Origin: Agelas oroides
Taxonomy: Eukaryota > Porifera > Demospongiae > Agelasida > Agelasidae
DNA length: 64,000 nt
Assembly: GCA_949130485.1 (NCBI GenBank)
Contig: OX422198.1
Location: 4,775,262-4,839,261 of the forward strand
Direction of reading: 5' to 3'
The notes below the pieces were generated by a model, which was given only the letters and a program-made list of their open reading frames with translations, did not search any database and had not been told where the DNA came from. The translations under genes and the position numbers were made by a program. Numbering within the stretch: the first letter of the stretch is position 1; every line of letters starts with the position of its first letter. Shown here one piece after another: positions 39,840 to 47,998 of this stretch.

Positions 39840-39965
39840 CGACTTGAGCACGTGTGCATGAGTGGGCAGGCAAATGACGTTTTTCCAGTCACGTGGCTGA
39901 ACGAATGACGTTTACTTACTCCAAGCGCGCCGCGCGATCGATCGAGCCATGTGCATGTACGAGTG
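39840..39965 (+). promoter_or_regulatory. Candidate promoter of the ZAD-DUF6589 gene
   Basis: The 125 bp before the probable start codon hold two CACGTG E-boxes (39849-39854 and 39890-39895) and two copies of AATGACGTTT (39873-39882 and 39904-39913), which contain the CRE-like half TGACGT. A CpG-rich patch (CGCGCCGCGCGATCGATCG) follows. A small upstream frame begins at ATG 39949 and ends with a TGA (39964-39966) that overlaps the ATG at 39966 by one base. The motifs are plain in the sequence; their function is inference. Confidence 0.4.
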
Positions 39966-40358
39966 ATGTCGATGGCGACGAACCCCTGCCGTTTGTGCCA
40001 GACCACATTGACGAGCAAAAACAGTGTTTCACTGTTCAGCATTGCAGGACTCCAGCATAAATGGCCAGAGAGGATTACTGATCTGTTGGGAGTCCAGGTT
40101 GTCTCTGGGGATGGGCTACCGCAACATGTTTGCCAGAAATGCAAGCGTCGTTAGAAACGTTGGAGCGAGCAGCAACAGATCTCGTCGCTTTTCGTGAACA
40201 GGCAACAATAACTTACAACCAGATGATTGTATCCAGGGGCTCCCTGAAGCGCCCCAAGGCGACTGGAGCTCTATGTGTCTCACCAGATACTGCTAGTGCC
40301 AGACCACCCTCCAAGAAGTTATCTTCTAGAAGGCTTGATTTTGGCTCGAGTGTTCAGT
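39966..40358 (+). CDS. ZAD-like zinc finger exon
   Basis: Codes for MSMATNPCRLCQ, a hydrophobic middle with GVQVVSGDGLP, and then HVCQKCKRR. CxxC - about 45 residues - CxxC with the LP preceding the second pair is the ZAD (zf-AD) pattern, a treble-clef dimerisation and protein-contact module best known from insect zinc-finger proteins. The frame breaks after KRR; one missing base at about 40152 restores the expected continuation LETLERAATDLVAFREQ in the next frame, up to the donor CAGT|GTAAGC at 40358/40359. A tail rich in S, R, K and P (KRPKAT, PPSKKLSSRR) may act as a nuclear localisation signal; that is inference. Confidence 0.65.
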
Positions 40359-40439
40359 GTAAGCTCAGAGCAAATCTATTTGCTAATTGTGTGGAACGGT
40401 TCACACTAATAATTATAATAACCACTTGTTCATCTGCAG

Positions 40440-41042
40440 CTGAAACTCTGCAGCAACCACGGCTGGTAAAGTGTTCCCTTCTTGACTCCGAGGTTCCTCT
40501 GTCTCCCATCAAGTTGGTAGAGCCAATGCCCCTGCAGCAGAACATTGCAGGTAATGCAAAACTGGTATACAGACAGATAAAGGATTAGCTTATGTGATGA
40601 TATGGAATGGACACTAGGAGTGAAATATGTGAGCACTGGTAATGTTCACTGGTACACAGGACTTAGATTCACATGTCATTTGAAGCCAGTCATGGTGAAC
40701 ACTGAATGTGTATGTTTCACCACAGAGTCAGAGCCATTGCCAAGAGGACTTGCACCAGTAAGTGAAAATACATTGCACATGTATGATAGCAGCAATATTA
40801 CCCCATGCACTTTATTGTTCCATTAACAGCGACAACCACAGCTCAGCTCTCTCCTTCTGTCAGAAGTTCCTTCCTCTCCACTCAAGGTGATGGAGCCATT
40901 GCCACTGCAGGAGGTGACCAGAGAAGGTGCAAATAGAATTGTATAACTACAACAAAGAACATGATAGTGACTGTCTATACACAAATTTCATTGTATAGCT
41001 GTCATCCAAAGACCCAGCAGAAACGGAACAAAGTCAGTCACA
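40440..41042 (+). CDS. Small linker exons of the ZAD-DUF6589 gene
   Basis: Four short exons (40440-40550, 40726-40757, 40830-40926, 40999-41042), each bounded by AG and GT with phases that fit. The first and third encode related peptides: SLLDSEVPLSPIKLVEPMPL against SLLLSEVPSSPLKVMEPLPL, preceded in both by QQPRL- or RQPQL-like residues. The second carries the fragment SEPLPRGLAP of the same motif. The linker therefore grew by exon duplication. The repeated proline motif could be a short docking peptide; no partner can be named. Confidence 0.6.
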
Positions 41043-41105
41043 GTAAGTATTGCTTTCAAACACAAAGAACTATGTAGAACATACACCATTTGATATCACC
41101 TACAG

Positions 41106-42453
41106 ATAACAGTATCAACACCAGCAAGAACCATTCCCTGGAACAGGATGCTTAATGATGAAGAAGCAAAACTTGGAAGAGCTCTTGCTGGAGGACACAT
41201 ACCATCAGTGGCCAAGGCTGTTGTACAGAACAGTGTGCTGCGAGAGGAGGTGTTTCTTCAGCTTCTCAACTTGGTGGATGAGGAATGTCGCACGCTGTGC
41301 CAGAAGAATGACCCATCTCGCTTTCGAAGGATTCCAGTTGCTGAACTTGGTTCTTTTCAGTGGGAGCAATTTATTGATGAACTGAGGTCGAAGGCACCAA
41401 CACTCCTGTGCATTCTTTATGCCATCTCATCCCGCAAGCATAACTCAGAAAGCATTCAGCAACACCATCGTGGAATCTGTATGGCTGCTGCTGCGATGCT
41501 AAAGGAGAGGAACAGGGAAATGTGTGGCATTCCGTCACTGATATCCCTTCTCTTGTATGCCACACATGCAGAGAAGCAGGTATGCATGAGTGTACTCACA
41601 GGATCTACAAATTATAGCTGTACATGTAAGTTACCACTACAAAGCTTTTATGGTCTCCACTTCACCTGGCTATGTATAAACTTCTTTACTCTTTACTATA
41701 TAGTCGTATTGCATTCAGGGGTTCATTATGGTTTTCCTGTCTTAGGTATATGCTCGTTTGAATCATGTGAATACCTGTGTCAGTTATTCCTCGACTCTTC
41801 GGCTGGTCCAGGACATCAGTCAACTTCACAAAGTTCCACTAGAGCAATGGATTGCAGATGATACCACCTTCAAGTTCATCGGTGACAATGTGGACAAGAA
41901 AGTTGGAGTGCGTGATGAGCGGTTGGGTCACCATGGCAAGATGGAGCACATGTTTAGCATCCTAGCAGCTCGCAGTAGACTTCCCCCACTTTCCCTCAGT
42001 CACACTGGACAGGTCGCAGACATTATGTCACTTCCCTGGGAATCTTTTTTGCCTACACATGAAGACATTGAGAGAGTAAAGGAAAATCTAGTCGTGTTGG
42101 TGTCACGAATACTTACTAAGTACTTCAAGAGCCTGTCTCCTTTGTCTAAGGCTGTACCAAAACACAACAGCCACCAGTATTCCACACATATGTCGAAAAA
42201 GTCGAAAGTTGTTGTGCTGGATGTGCTCATGAGGAATGAGGCCCAAGCTTCTGACATGCTTGACATCATGCACACCATTCAGGGATATCTTGGAAATTGC
42301 AAGAAAAAGGTTGCATCAGGTGGTGATCAACTCACTTGTGAGCGGCAGGCAGCATCAAAGCGTCACATGATGGATGGCAACACTCCTGAAGAGCGACTTG
42401 AGCTTCTTGAGCCACAGACGGAGGATTGGCATTGCATGGTCTGCACGCTAAAA
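41106..42453 (+). CDS. Middle region of the DUF6589 protein, two exons
   Basis: Exons 41106-41579 and 41746-42453 join in phase 0 (EKQ|VYARLNHV). The intron between them is 166 bp. The encoded part is mostly helical: LRSKAPTLLCILYAISSR, then CMAAAAMLKERNREMCGIPSLISLLLYA, then the conserved-looking TFKFIGDNVDKKVGVRDERLGHHGKMEHMFSI. That last motif (D-N-x-D near the start of DUF6589) resembles the opening of a nuclease-like fold, which I mention as speculation only. The 3' end ...WHCMVCTLK|GTAAGA joins the last exon. Confidence 0.6.
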
Positions 42454-42504
42454 GTAAGACAGTAGATAGACTGAGTAGATAATAAACATATGTGATGATA
42501 TATA

Positions 42505-42552
42505 CATCGTATATAATAATATGTGTGTATGTGTATGTGTATATACATGCAT
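42505..42552. repeat. TA/TG microsatellite in the last intron
   Basis: Alternating TATATA, ATAATAATATG and TGTGTATG words about 45 bp long inside the intron 42454-42745. Confidence 0.7.
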
Positions 42553-42576
42553 ACATATTGCATTACACCTCCACCT

Positions 42577-42670
42577 TGAATTAGCCTCTAACCCAGGCTC
42601 CTCTCCTGATTTTTGTGCATTATGCAACCGAAAAGCTTTGGAGGAGCCTGGGGATAAGGCTACTTTGAAT
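42577..42670. repeat. Small foldback insert in the last intron
   Basis: Left TTAGCCTCTAACCCAGGCTCCTC answers right GAGGAGCCTGGGGATAAGGCTA with a spacer of about 40 bp. This is a 94-bp palindromic MITE-like unit lying inside the intron 42454-42745. I see no clear target duplication. Confidence 0.6.
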
Positions 42671-42745
42671 AGTGAAATGTTTATTAGGCTTGTCTGAATA
42701 CATGGTATACAATTTAAAGGAGCTCAAACCTACTTACCTACACAG

Positions 42746-43774
42746 GTGATTTGGAAGAGTTTATATGGCCAAACATCACGCGATCACGGCACTCTTGGTT
42801 ACTTCAAAAGCCTACTCAATCGGAGTCAAGTCAACAAAGATCCAAAAAGAGCTGTTGACCCTGCAATCGATTTCCTACTCACTGTTGTGACAGGTCATAT
42901 CATTGCAGTTGCTTATGAGATACTGGGTGTTACTAAAATGGACTCACATATTCCTCTGTCCCCAGACCTCTGCAGAAGCACTGCGCAACAACAGTATGCA
43001 TTTGTTAGGAGCATTGCTCTTCAACTTGTTGAGAAATGTACTCTTGTAGATGGAGCATTAACTCGGGAGACTGTAAGTAACATCAATGATGGTGTCTACA
43101 ACTATGCACGCGTTCTTTGTCACTATGGTGCACTTATCATGGAGTTCCGTGATGCATGCGCTGAGGGTGATGGAGATCGTGTGTATAACTGCTGGCGGTT
43201 CTTCCTCCCACACTTTGTGACATCAAATTGTTGAAAGTACGCACTGGAAGCGTTGCGGTTGCAGCTTCAAGTGAAAGCAGTTCTCTCCCCTGAGTTGGCA
43301 CAACACATCCTTTGGGATCGTTTCATCAACACAAAAGGAGGTGTAGGGAGAAACATTCCATGTGATTTACACAATGAACATATAAACAAGCTCCTAAAGC
43401 ATGTCATTGTTAACATGGGCTCAAACTTAACAGAAGACGCTCTACGGAGGGCTGCTATGTCTGTCAGCATGCTGAATACAATCAGTCTTCAGTTTGACCG
43501 TTGTTCAGGAGTTCCTATTGGTACTCATGCACACTCAACAAAATCCGATGTCAAAGATGTGGCAAGAGTTGCATCATCAGTGTTGCAACACAAGATTTTT
43601 GTTGTGAGAGAAGGAAGAGCACATTCCTCCTATCGAAACATAAGAACAAACCCCCTATGGAAAGTGGATAAGACAAAGAACTGGATTGAACAGAAGCAGT
43701 TTTTGAAGTATAGAGGAACGGTGAGAGGCGAGGATGAGTCTGAACATGACAATGCTGATTCAGACGATAATTAG
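42746..43774 (+). pseudogene. C-terminal DUF6589 exon with in-frame TGA
   Basis: The acceptor CACAG|GTG at 42745/42746 joins the previous exon in phase 0 (K|VIWKSLYG). Typical features of the family are HGTLGYFKSLLNRSQVNKDP early, YNYARVLCHYGALIMEFRDA in the middle, and WDRFINTKGGVGRNIPCDLHNEHINKLLK near the end. The codon TGA at 43232-43234 falls between FVTSNC and KYALEALRLQ; the same frame runs on for 179 further codons with full family character. The tail EDESEHDNADSDDN is acidic. The family's function is unknown. Confidence 0.75.
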
Positions 43775-43961
43775 TGAAGGCCACAATCACAAAGTTTATA
43801 ATTATTGGTATGCCAGGCAATATTATTTATAAGTTGCATAGTTAACCCACTTAGAGAATAGTTGAATGACAATTAACACCTGCATACTCTGGTTCTTTTG
43901 ATGTTGGTTGAGCTGTTAATGGAAGATATTATTCATAATACTATTTAGAATTACAAACAGA
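43775..43961. other. Spacer between convergent genes
   Basis: 187 bp between the DUF6589 stop codon and the RecQ-like stop codon, which lie tail to tail. It is AT-rich and must hold both 3' ends. No canonical AATAAA is plain on either strand; ATTATTTATAAG near 43824 is the nearest AT-rich candidate. Confidence 0.5.
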
Positions 43962-45143
43962 TCAATGAAGTGCAACATGTTCACATACATCACAGCAGGT
44001 TGAAGGATTTTCACTAGGCTTGGCACAAGTCTGATCAAAGTAGTCCAACAGCCACTTTCGACAACATTCAGTTTTGTTCTCCAAATACCTTCTTACTTCT
44101 AGCATTTCTTTATCTCTTAATGTTATTGGTTCAACTTTCAGTGGACAATCTCCAGGTTTCCAGAAAATATTGGACTTGGCATGATCTCCACTTCTTCCCA
44201 CTCTACCACTTTCTTGAAAGTAGTCTTCGATACTCTGTGGGGCCCCATAATGAATTACATTGTTGCAGTCTACAAGGTTCACCCCCATCACCAAGGCAAC
44301 GGTGGCAAAAACGATCCTTACTACTCCATGTGTGGTGTTTGAATGAAACATGCCAAACAAGCGGTTATCACTGATATTTGCTGCTCCTGGTGGATAGTAT
44401 GAACTATCTCCAAGTTCAAAATGAAAATGCGCATACAAATCTGCACACATGTTCAATGTATGGCAATAAACAATCACACGAGGAGCCTTTCTGTTGCATT
44501 CCTTTAGAGAAGCAACCAAGCTGTGCATGTCAGTTTCTATATCTGTGCGACAGCATACCTCATAACGAATGTTTGGCCGGTCCGGTGATGTACAAACAAA
44601 ATCACAATTGCTCATATCAAGATTTCGTTCCACTTCTTCACGAACACTTCTCGTAATTGTTGCTGTACAAGCTAGATATGGTACTCCTTGTGGGATGAGT
44701 GCTCATACTTCATGAAGTCGTCCATAAGCAGGAAGAAAATCCTTGCTCCTACAAAATGAAAAATATACGGTTACAGTCAATGTCAACAGGAGCTTATTGA
44801 CGGCACATACTAACATGATGCTCACTTGCCTACACTCCTGGTGTCATCTAGCTAGCAAACTATCACTTACCATTTGGACACACAGTGAGCCTCATCCACA
44901 ACAACAGCAACAACTCTATCCGAGAAGAGTGGATTCTCTAGTGCTTCTCTCCATCTGGAATTTATAAGGGCCTCGGGGGCACAATAAAGAAGACTGCACT
45001 TGCTCATGTCGTTCTCGGTAGCACGTAACTCCTCCCTCACTCCACCTCCCGTGGTGATAACGGTAGCATTGACTCCCCGTTCCCTCAAACCGACCACCTG
45101 GTCTACCATCAGAGCAATGAGGGGCGAAACCACTATGACGACA
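43962..45143 (-). pseudogene. RecQ-like DNA helicase, 5'-truncated with nonsense codon
   Basis: Two exons on the minus strand: 45143-44871 and 44748-43962, joined DEAHCVSK-W-SKDF with a GTAAGT donor and a TTTTGTAG acceptor. Visible helicase motifs in order: Ia (VVSPLIALMVDQ), Ib/II region ending VVVDEAHCVSKW, III (ACTATIT), IV (RVIVYCHT), V (VRIVFATVALVMGVNL) and VI (QESGRVGRSGD). A zinc-binding tail follows (CCRKWLLDYFD ... CCDVC), as in RecQ proteins. RecQ enzymes unwind DNA 3' to 5' using ATP. Here the exon with motif 0 and the Walker A lysine is missing, and exon 2 has TGA at 44703-44705 where family logic expects CGA (R) in GRLHEVRALIPQG, a single C to T change. It is inactive as it stands. 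It is shorter than cellular RecQ and, in my memory, of the short amplified type seen in sponge and coral genomes. Confidence 0.85.
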
Positions 45144-45650
45144 CTAAGGCATATATGGCTAAAAGTGAGACTTTAAATCTCCTGTAGAGAATTGCAAATA
45201 TCTTCCTTCCAGAAAGGATTTATGCAGTCAAACTTCAGGTTTACATTGTAGAGTAGTGAAGCCTTAAAATGCGCGTAGTGGAATTTAATTATCTATGACG
45301 TAATCACAAAATGGCTGCTGCAACGAGCCCCACCCTCAAAAATTTAAATCGCTAACTGCAAGCTCATACTACATGCGCAAGCGCTACAAATTGCAGGAAG
45401 TGTTTATAGTGTGAGGCCAAACAAAACTACAGAGCGTTTTCTAATAAAGCAAGTATTTAATTTCTGCACTGCAATTGCTGCCGTATTTCCATATGGTTCA
45501 CTAAAAGTGTAACAACTAGCACAGACATTGCTAAAAAAAAAAAATCACTTGGCATGGATATAGTATATTGGACAGTAAATAAAATTACAGAACCAAAATA
45601 GTAAACATTACACTATACATGATAAAGTCGAATGTGAAATCCATGGCAAT
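45144..45650. other. Non-coding flank between helicase piece and transposase
   Basis: Holds the intron side of the RecQ exon acceptor (45144-45145) and the 3' flank of the transposase gene. It carries a scrap GAAAGGATTTATGCAGTC at about 45214-45231 that shares the GGATTTATGCA core with the foldback arms at 35017-37818. No clear TIR of the transposon was found. Confidence 0.5.
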
Positions 45651-47583
45651 TTACTGCCCCTCGGCAACACGTCTGTGCGACTTGAACTGTTTGGAAAAGT
45701 TTTTTACCAACTGTTCAAGCTCAATACCAGCCTGGTGTCCCAGAAGGTACCCATACATGTACTGTCGAGCTTGACGAAAATAGTTTCGAATATTTTCAAC
45801 TGAAATTGTATCGAATGATTCTGGAATGTTCCGTCTCAAGCCAGTGATGCTATAATTGCAATAAGCTCGTGTGTATCGCTTTGCCTGTGACCAGCAACGT
45901 TCAATTGCATTTAGTTCACAGTGATACTTGGGGATAAACAGGAAAGCATGTCCACGGCTGTTGATGAAGCGTTCAAGTACCGTCTTCTCATTCTTAGTCA
46001 GGATGAGTCGCAATTTCTTTCCGCATATCCTCCAGTTTCATTGTCCTGTTGTAGCAACCTCTTTCAGTGAGCACCTCTATCAATCCTTTTGGAATCCATT
46101 GATAATGCCCACCAACTAGGATACGTTTTTTCATAGACTGTGGCTTTCCGTTGTACACTGTGTCGTGCATGAGCGGTTGCTTGCCTCCTGGCTTGGCATT
46201 CATCTTATTTGCATTAAGCGCATCATCACTGTAAGCACCGTGGCAGCTGCTCTGATCAAAACCCCAAAATAGACGATAGCCTTGCTCTTTCGGATATTTG
46301 GCTTCAGCTATCTCCACTGCATATTCCATTTGTTTCATAAATTTTTCTGATGTCCAATATCCTTCTCTTGATTCTCCATACTCTAGTAGCTTTCTTGTGG
46401 ACATCCTAATATTAGGATTGTTCCTCTTTGCTGCCTGATATTCCTCCTCTGTTAGACACAAAAAACCATCCCTTTCGGTGATGAAGTCTGACACCATAAT
46501 GCCAGATCCTCGACTCTTTGGTCTAATCAATTGACTGTCAGGTGTCCCCCACTGCAAACCTTCGTCATCATTTGCATTGAAAGTCGTTTCATCATGAAAA
46601 ATGAATATATTTTTTTGTCTTCGCTCTGCTGAAGGAGACTCAATATCATCCGGAAACGCATTCTTCGCCTCATCATTAGGTGCTCCATCTTTGGTCAGGA
46701 AGCCACCAGCAACAAGTTGACGCAGGAATTTCTTCCTGTGTTTGACAACATCCTCTCGCTCATGACCATCTATGTACACACCCTTCTTCTTGTTGAGCAC
46801 TTCAAATCCAAGCTCATGTAGCCATTTCCGTCCCGTCTCCACTCCGATGTGTCTTGGGAAGCCTGGTTCCAAGATGCTGTTTGGCAGAAGATGATTGTTC
46901 ACCCAGCGAGTAAAACTAACTGCATTCATGTTAGGTCTTCCTTTCACAACAGCATTTTGTCTTACGTAAGTACGAGCTGCCACACAGAGCTCCTCATCAC
47001 TCCAGAGGATACCTTGCCTCTGATAATGGCCTTGTTCACTGTCTGGGAAAGCTCCAGCATTGTCATAGAAAAGCTTCCTCCACCTCCCAATAGTGCGTTT
47101 ACCTTTCCCAGTCACTTCTGCAATTGTTGGTGCAGCATCAACTTTCTTCACTCCATGTACATTAACAAGGACATGGTGAAGGGTTAGTGACAATGACATC
47201 ACGTCATCCCGTGGCAGGACACTCACCCACTCTTCAATATGTTGCAAAGCAAGTGCTTGCTGCTCTTCTGTAGTAACCGACTCGTTAGGATTGAAATCGG
47301 CATCATCACTCTCATCAGAGCTGATCTCACTCTCTGGGCCTTCCTCTCTCCTCAAACTCACAGAGGTTTCATCTCTCATTCCACTCGCAGAGCTTTCACC
47401 TCTCCTTTCAACCCCAGAACCATGGCCTTCCTCTCTCCTCTCACTGACAGAGCTTTCATCTCTCCTCTCAGAGCTCTCACTGACAGAGCTTTCATCTCTC
47501 CTCTCAGAGCTCTCACCTAGCTTTGCAACCTTCCTGGCTCTTGCAGCTTCCAACTGCAGCTTTCTCTTAGACTTAGGAGGCAT
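45651..47583 (-). pseudogene. IS630/Tc1-mariner-like DDE transposase, one frameshift
   Basis: Counting from an ATG at 47643 the first frame has 549 codons, but the start is more likely ATG 47583 (MPPKSKRKLQ): the preceding 20 codons read into what looks like a 5' UTR intron (donor at 47684/47683, acceptor TTTTGCAAG before ATACAAGC). In that numbering an acidic/serine tract with a repeated SSERRDESSVSE phrase (about 45-75) is followed by an HTH-like segment (TIAEVTGKGKRTIGRWRK, 173-190) and the DDE core: D351 in FHDETTF, D463 in WGFDQSSCH, and the acidic residue in YHCELNAIERCW coded by the second frame. The frames split at 45994-46013 (...EIATHPD then NEKTVLERF), a net shift of one. The second frame ends at 45651. 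Such transposases cut and paste their own DNA at TA. Close relatives in my memory occur in sponges, cnidarians and glomeromycete fungi. One lesion only: recent death or sequencing error. Confidence 0.8.
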
Positions 47584-47798
47584 GTCAGTGCTTGTATCTT
47601 GCAAAACAGTCGCAAATCGAAAGAAAATCGCCAAAAATCGCACCTTCGTGAATGGGCATTAATTAGAAAACGCACGCGCTTACCTGCAATCTGATTGGTC
47701 AGTCCCTAGCAACGGAATAACAGTATATGAAAGTTTTTATTCTGGTGGATTAGACCATGCTGAGCATTTTTGTCAACGGTTGTCAAGGTTTATTGTTT
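47584..47798 (-). promoter_or_regulatory. 5' flank of the transposase gene
   Basis: The minus strand shows a CCAAT box (47694-47698, reading CCAAT) and next to it GTTGCTAGGGAC (47702-47713), which resembles an RFX X-box. A GTAAGC donor follows (47678-47683), consistent with a small 5' UTR exon and an intron ending just before the ATG at 47583. The flank then runs into the assembly gap, so the outer transposon end is not seen. Motifs are visible; activity is inference. Confidence 0.4.
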
Positions 47799-47998
47799 NN
47801 NNNNNNNNNNNNNNNNNNNNNNNNNNNNNNNNNNNNNNNNNNNNNNNNNNNNNNNNNNNNNNNNNNNNNNNNNNNNNNNNNNNNNNNNNNNNNNNNNNNN
47901 NNNNNNNNNNNNNNNNNNNNNNNNNNNNNNNNNNNNNNNNNNNNNNNNNNNNNNNNNNNNNNNNNNNNNNNNNNNNNNNNNNNNNNNNNNNNNNNNNN
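47799..47998. other. Assembly gap, 200 N
   Basis: Exactly 200 N. The round number suggests a scaffold gap of nominal length, so the true distance is unknown. Missing here could be the outer end of the transposon and the 5' exon of the RecQ-like gene. Open frames that run through N are meaningless. Confidence 0.99.

Larger units (their letters stand above)
39966..43774 (+). pseudogene. ZAD zinc finger plus DUF6589 protein gene, two lesions
   Basis: I can join nine blocks with GT-AG introns and consistent phases: 39966-40358, 40440-40550, 40726-40757, 40830-40926, 40999-41042, 41106-41579, 41746-42453, 42746-43774 (the first block contains a one-base deletion at about 40152 and may represent one or two exons). 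The product would be about 960 residues. Its N-terminus is a C4 ZAD-type finger (NPCRLC ... HVCQKC). The middle is a proline-rich linker coded by small exons. The C-terminal two thirds resemble DUF6589, a domain of unknown function that I know as amplified in sponges, cnidarians and some fungi and suspect to be transposon-linked. Two lesions break the frame: the deletion after CQKCKRR and an in-frame TGA at 43232-43234. Otherwise splice sites and frame are well kept, so it is a young pseudogene, or the lesions are sequencing errors. Start: ATG 39966 or 39972; both precede the first cysteine pair. Confidence 0.75.

Noticed and set aside
41371..42278. Minus-strand frames opposite the DUF6589 exons
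   Set aside because: Shadows of the plus-strand exons, without splice signals.
43232..43234. TGA as selenocysteine codon
   Set aside because: The other lesion in the same gene and the lack of a visible SECIS-like element make simple nonsense more likely.
47239..47662. Plus-strand frames of 93 and 123 codons with LSSLLSELS repeats
   Set aside because: Antisense shadow of the serine/acidic repeat of the transposase.
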